64,000 bases of DNA, from assembly GCF_007830315.1 (NCBI RefSeq), contig NZ_VLKJ01000002.1, positions 124,001-188,000 on the forward strand, given 5' to 3'. Position numbers and translations under genes: made by a program. Below the pieces are notes generated by a model that ran no database searches, was not told where the DNA came from, and saw nothing but the letters and a program-made list of their open reading frames with translations. Below are positions 61,010-64,000 of the stretch, piece after piece. The stretch's first letter is position 1, and every line of letters starts with the position of its first letter. This DNA comes from Novosphingobium taihuense (GTDB lineage: Bacteria; Pseudomonadota; Alphaproteobacteria; Sphingomonadales; Sphingomonadaceae).

Positions 61010-61558
61010 TCATTCCACGGACATCAGCACCGAATTGCCTATCAGGGTCTGTGCCCACCCGCTCGGCAGGTCGCCGATGAAGAGGTTCTCGGTACGGTAG
61101 CGGGCGATCTTCCAGCCGGCGTCAGTGCGGCGGAAGGTTACGCGCAGGCGGCTCGACCGGATCAGGGTCGAGCCATCGTCGTGCACCCAGGGCTGGAACT
61201 GGACCCAGGTGCCCTCTGCATGGTCCTCGCCCACATCGTAGATCTGTTCCGACGTCAGGTAATGGGTGTTGAAGACCTGTCGCGGCCTGGCTTCGGCAAA
61301 GAAACGGCGCATGTGTGCGGCAACCCCGGAGGGTCCGCGATGTTCGCCGAACTGCGCCCCGTGCGCACCGCCCACCCCCTGCCAGATACCATCTTCGGCA
61401 AAGAGGCTGCCGATGGCCTCGGCGCGTTCGTCATCGGTCAGGCCCGGTTCCGGCAAGGGTACGTCACACAGATACAGATAGCGCGCCAGCAGGCGGCGCA
61501 CGGCGGCCTCCGCTTCCAGCAAGGCTACGCGATGCCGCAACTCAGCCAGTTCGTCCAT
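61010..61558 (-). CDS. SnoaL/NTF2-like protein
   Basis: 182 residues from the ATG at 61558 (GGGAGA site). A short coiled-coil-like start ([27 protein letters not shown]) leads into an NTF2-like domain: LFAEDGIWQGVGG, HRGPSGVAAHMRRFF, NTHYLTSEQIYDVGEDHAEGTWVQFQPW, and a closing LRVTFRRTDAGWKIARYRTENLF. Such proteins are small ligand-binding enzymes (isomerases, dehydratases) or relatives of Rieske small subunits. No partner large subunit is adjacent. Function unknown; a pathway-linked role is possible. Confidence 0.75.
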   Translation of the reverse strand: MDELAELRHRVALLEAEAAVRRLLARYLYLCDVPLPEPGLTDDERAEAIGSLFAEDGIWQGVGGAHGAQFGEHRGPSGVAAHMRRFFAEARPRQVFNTHYLTSEQIYDVGEDHAEGTWVQFQPWVHDDGSTLIRSSRLRVTFRRTDAGWKIARYRTENLFIGDLPSGWAQTLIGNSVLMSVE

Positions 61559-62105
61559 GCGCCATTCTCCCGTGCATTGCCTGCTATTGCCGGTATCTGC
61601 CCCAGCCCTGCCAGTGCAAACGCTGCTTGCCCGGCCCGCACGTTTCCTGCGCATCCCGCGCATGGATTGCGCAAATCACCGGATAGGAGCACAGCGCCGT
61701 CGCGCTACCCGCGGGCCCGGTTGCACGTCCTGAACCCGTGGCCCAGCGGCGATTATTCCCAGAGCCTGCCCTTGCGAACGACGCAGCAATGATAGCAGGC
61801 CGAAAGGGTGTGGTCCTTGTTGTACCATTGATGCGATCCACCAGCTCGCTCGCAGTCCTCACCCTTCGGCACCATGCTCATCATGAAGTGGGGCAGTATC
61901 TGGCGTAGCCACGTTCGAAGGCGATACGGTTGCCGAATAAGGCTAGCCAGCTTTCCCATGCCAAGTTGCCCAAACCTGTAGGTCGCAAGGCCAGCCAATT
62001 CCGGCCCTCCAGCGCTGCAGAACCTAATCCCGTCGCCGCCCGCCAGCAAAAAGGCAGAATGCCGCATCGCGTCAGGGATGACGAGAAGATGTGCATGGCT
62101 GCATC
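61559..62105. other. 547-bp stretch with at most one tiny gene
   Basis: From 61559 to 61752 I see only upstream sequence of the NTF2-like gene, including CTATCCG and TTGCGCAA on the minus strand (61665-61687), a spaced-out partial match to the AraC-associated motif of region 3. From 61753 to 61884 a short Cys-rich reading frame is possible. From 61885 to 62105 no coding signal, hairpin or repeat stands out. Confidence 0.4.
61753..61884 (-). CDS. Possible 43-residue Cys-rich protein
   Basis: ATG at 61884; MMSMVPKGEDCERAGGSH then QWYNKDHTLSACYHCCVVRK and GRLWE at the end. The CxxCC cluster with a preceding Cys and His residues could bind zinc, and the ending CxVVRxGxLW is orderly for such a short frame. 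No clear ribosome site. It reminds me of small hypothetical zinc-ribbon-like proteins, but I cannot name a family. Could be noise. Confidence 0.38.
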   Translation of the reverse strand: MMSMVPKGEDCERAGGSHQWYNKDHTLSACYHCCVVRKGRLWE

Positions 62106-62903
62106 TCAGACCGGCCCCTTCGCCCCGCCCGCTCCCAGTGCCTCGGTCCACGCGATGATCCCGTCCACCCGCATCGGCTCCATGTCCAACCCACGCATCA
62201 CGCTCAGCATCCCGTACCATCCACTTCCCGGCGCTGCCGGGTGTGCGATGTGGTCGCGTTCGGCCAGGGCCTGCACTTCCACGTGATGCCGCTCGATCAG
62301 TTCGGCCAGTTGTGCCGCGCCGGCAGGCGATAGCTTGACCGTCTCGGCGCTGTAGATCGTCTCGGGCTGCGAATAGTCCAGTTCGAAGAAGGTGCGCTTC
62401 ATGTGCGCCTCGAACAGCGCGCGCAGCGGCTGCTTGCGGAACACCAGCGCGCGGTCGACCAGCGGGCGCACCCGGCCGCTGCGCAACCGGTCAATCAGCG
62501 CCAGCCGCTCCAGCCGGTCGAGCGCGGCATCCATCGCCGCCTTGGGCACGTTGAAGTCTGCCGCCACTTCATCGGGCGGCACCCCGCCCAGCAGCGCCAT
62601 GAACAGGAACGACAGGAAGATATTGGTCGAAAGCGCCTTCTCCTGCGCCAGCGTCAGTTCGTGGGCCAGATCGCCGGGGCTCTCCTCCGCCTCGCGCGCC
62701 AGATCGCCCAGCACCAGTCCGCACAGCTGTGCCATTCGCTCCAGCCGGTCGATGGTGAGGCCCTTGCCCGCCAGCCACCGCTTGACCGTCGCCTCACCGA
62801 CTCCAAGTTCTTGCGAAATTCGCAAAACAGTCCATCCTTCTCTGCGCAAATTGCGGCGAAGGGCAGAAATCATTGCGGATGCAGTTGGATCGTATCGCGT
62901 CAT
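62106..62903 (-). CDS. XRE/Cro-type helix-turn-helix regulator with large C-terminal domain
   Basis: 265 residues from the ATG at 62903. The N-terminal XRE domain spans about residues 8-65 (ALRRNLRREGWTVLRISQELGVGEATVKRWLAG, DRLERMAQLCGLVLGDLA). The middle has a second helix-turn-helix-like part (VPPDEVAADFNVPKAAMDAALDRLERLALIDRL). The C-terminal part is unassigned. It is divergent from the D-aminoacylase-like gene and likely controls it. Direct repeats ATGATCCG (62902-62909, 62924-62931) lie at its start codon. Confidence 0.83.
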   Translation of the reverse strand: MTRYDPTASAMISALRRNLRREGWTVLRISQELGVGEATVKRWLAGKGLTIDRLERMAQLCGLVLGDLAREAEESPGDLAHELTLAQEKALSTNIFLSFLFMALLGGVPPDEVAADFNVPKAAMDAALDRLERLALIDRLRSGRVRPLVDRALVFRKQPLRALFEAHMKRTFFELDYSQPETIYSAETVKLSPAGAAQLAELIERHHVEVQALAERDHIAHPAAPGSGWYGMLSVMRGLDMEPMRVDGIIAWTEALGAGGAKGPV

Positions 62904-63050
62904 GATCCGAATTAGATAACAGGATGATCCGTTTGGCAAGAGCCCTGCTTCGCAAGTCAGGCCCCGCGCATATGCTGCACCCAACGAACAAGATTCTGCA
63001 CGGGTGCTGCGCAACAAGCGGCAGTCCGGCGAGCCAAACGGGAGAACACA
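62904..63050. promoter_or_regulatory. Divergent promoter region, XRE regulator / amidohydrolase
   Basis: 147 bp between divergent starts. The octamer ATGATCCG occurs twice, 22 bp apart (62902-62909, 62924-62931), the first overlapping the regulator's start codon; a possible autoregulatory site. GGGAGA before 63051 is the ribosome site of the amidohydrolase. Confidence 0.4.
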
Positions 63051-64000
63051 ATGTCCGACATCCTGATCAAGAACGGTACCGTCGTGGACGGCACCGGCGC
63101 GCCCGCCTTCAAGGCCGACGTGCGCGTGAAGAATGGCGTGATCGCCGAAGTGGGCCCGAACCTGCAGGCCGCAGGCGAGCGCGTCTTCGACGCCACAGAT
63201 TGCCAGGTCACCCCCGGCTTCATCGAAAGCCACACCCATTATGACGGCACGATGTGGTGGCAGGCCGATCTCGATCCGCTGCCGGGCTATGGCGCGACCA
63301 CGATGGTCATGGGCAACTGCGGCTTCTCGCCCGCTCCGCTGCACAAGTACATGCCCGCCCAGCGCGAGATGATCGGCATCTTCTCGTTCTTCGAGGACAT
63401 CCCCGAAGGTCCGTTCATGCAGAACCTGCCGTGGGACTGGAACAGCTGGAGCGAATATCGCGCCTCTGTCGAACGCAACGTCAAGGTTCCGCTCAACTAC
63501 GCCGCCTACGTCGGCCACATCGCCATCCGCCTTGCCGCGATGGGAGTCGAGGCGTGGGAGCGCGAAGCGACCCCGGAAGAGATCGCCAAGATGGCCGAAC
63601 TGCTCGACGATGCGCTGGCCGCAGGCGCATTGGGCCTGTCGGACAACATGCACGACCATGACGGCCAGAACCGCCCGGTCCCCTCGCTCAAGGCCTGCGA
63701 CGCCGAGTTCGAAGCCCTGTTCGACGTGATGGAGCGCTACCCCGGATGCTGCTACCAGGTCATCGTCGACACCTTCATGCGCATGACCGGCCCTGCGAAC
63801 CTCGAACGGCTCGCAAGGCTGCTCGGCGGCCGCAAGATCAAGGTGCAGATCGCAGGCGCCATCCCGACGCTTGAATTCCAGAAGCCGATCCTGCCCGCGA
63901 TGCAGGAGTCTGTGCGCAAGATGCGCGAAGCCGGTGTCGACGTCTGGCCGGGCTATGCCCACGTCTCGCCCACCTCGACGCTCAGCCTCGTCAAGTCGCT
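63051..64000 (+). CDS. N-acyl-D-amino-acid deacylase family amidohydrolase (3' end beyond window)
   Basis: The first ~316 residues are visible. D-aminoacylase/amidohydrolase_3 type: ILIKNGTVVDGTGAPAF at the start, metal-binding His61 and His63 in TPGFIESHTHYDG, MGNCGFSPAP (the family's conserved Cys region), and GALGLSDNMHDHDG. No signal peptide. Such enzymes remove acyl groups from D-amino acids or act on related cyclic amides. Good ribosome site GGGAGAA. The rest of the gene continues past base 64000. Specific substrate unknown. Confidence 0.86.
   Translation, partial: MSDILIKNGTVVDGTGAPAFKADVRVKNGVIAEVGPNLQAAGERVFDATDCQVTPGFIESHTHYDGTMWWQADLDPLPGYGATTMVMGNCGFSPAPLHKYMPAQREMIGIFSFFEDIPEGPFMQNLPWDWNSWSEYRASVERNVKVPLNYAAYVGHIAIRLAAMGVEAWEREATPEEIAKMAELLDDALAAGALGLSDNMHDHDGQNRPVPSLKACDAEFEALFDVMERYPGCCYQVIVDTFMRMTGPANLERLARLLGGRKIKVQIAGAIPTLEFQKPILPAMQESVRKMREAGVDVWPGYAHVSPTSTLSLVKS

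Noticed and set aside
61665..61687. Further AraC-motif copy upstream of the NTF2-like gene
   Set aside because: The two halves are separated by three extra bases and lie more than 100 bp from the start; too weak to call.
1..64000. Mobile element, CRISPR array, tRNA or rRNA
   Set aside because: No transposase or integrase reading frame, no regular short repeats with spacers, and no cloverleaf or rRNA-like stretch was noticed in the gaps; composition is even throughout.

Overview
The window looks like a chromosomal segment of a sphingomonad alphaproteobacterium, most likely Novosphingobium or a close relative. The evidence is high GC, four large TonB-dependent receptors with sphingomonad-type N-termini, heavy use of overlapping start and stop codons, and gene families typical of aromatic degraders. 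About 56 protein genes are tightly packed. I see no rRNA, tRNA, CRISPR array, insertion sequence or phage gene. Nearly everything is catabolic, with local regulators and outer-membrane receptors.

Region 1 (1-22.1 kb): a PepSY membrane protein and a TonB receptor cut by the left edge; then a ten-gene leftward operon (12382 to 2891) encoding an aldehyde dehydrogenase, a seven-bladed BNR propeller, a small vicinal-oxygen-chelate protein, an AA_synth-family protein, an alpha/beta hydrolase, a ThDP enzyme, an SDR-like protein without the catalytic Tyr, cytochrome b561, a succinate-semialdehyde-type dehydrogenase and a carboxymuconolactone-decarboxylase-family protein. Divergent from it are a 2-oxopent-4-enoate-hydratase-like gene and a second Tyr-less SDR. 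An MFS transporter, an omega-aminotransferase, a LysR regulator, an HsaA-type monooxygenase and a TonB receptor follow. This reads as a complete but unassigned ring-cleavage pathway.

Region 2 (22.2-38 kb): TetR, an FMN quinone/azoreductase, a PLP phospho-lyase-type class III aminotransferase, a TonB receptor, a hydroxylysine-kinase-like phosphotransferase, two paralogous HsaA-type flavin monooxygenases flanking an amidase, a LuxR-type regulator, another TonB receptor and an exported amidohydrolase. A repeated GTTATCA-type palindrome marks three promoters. The substrate is unknown; the gene set suggests an amide or amino-alcohol compound.

Region 3 (38-61 kb): a nearly continuous route from aromatic amine to the TCA cycle. 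aauB-E-D-A plus cytochrome c encode a TTQ aromatic amine dehydrogenase. An aldehyde dehydrogenase and iacA, B, E, G, H, C, D form an indole-3-acetate degradation set, with an AraC-type regulator in the middle. benABD, catBCA and pcaIJFD take benzoate and catechol through the beta-ketoadipate pathway, with BenM-like and CatR-like LysR regulators. Tryptamine -> indole-3-acetaldehyde -> indole-3-acetate -> catechol -> succinyl-CoA + acetyl-CoA is the simplest joint reading. One operator motif (ATACC-N5-GGTAT) is present in front of ben, cat and pca; a different repeated motif lies upstream of the aldehyde dehydrogenase, iacH and, more weakly, iacA.

Region 4 (61-64 kb): an NTF2-like protein, a possible 43-residue Cys-rich protein, an XRE-type regulator and a D-aminoacylase-family amidohydrolase cut by the right edge. 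All functions were assigned by reading motifs and family resemblance; no database search was run.
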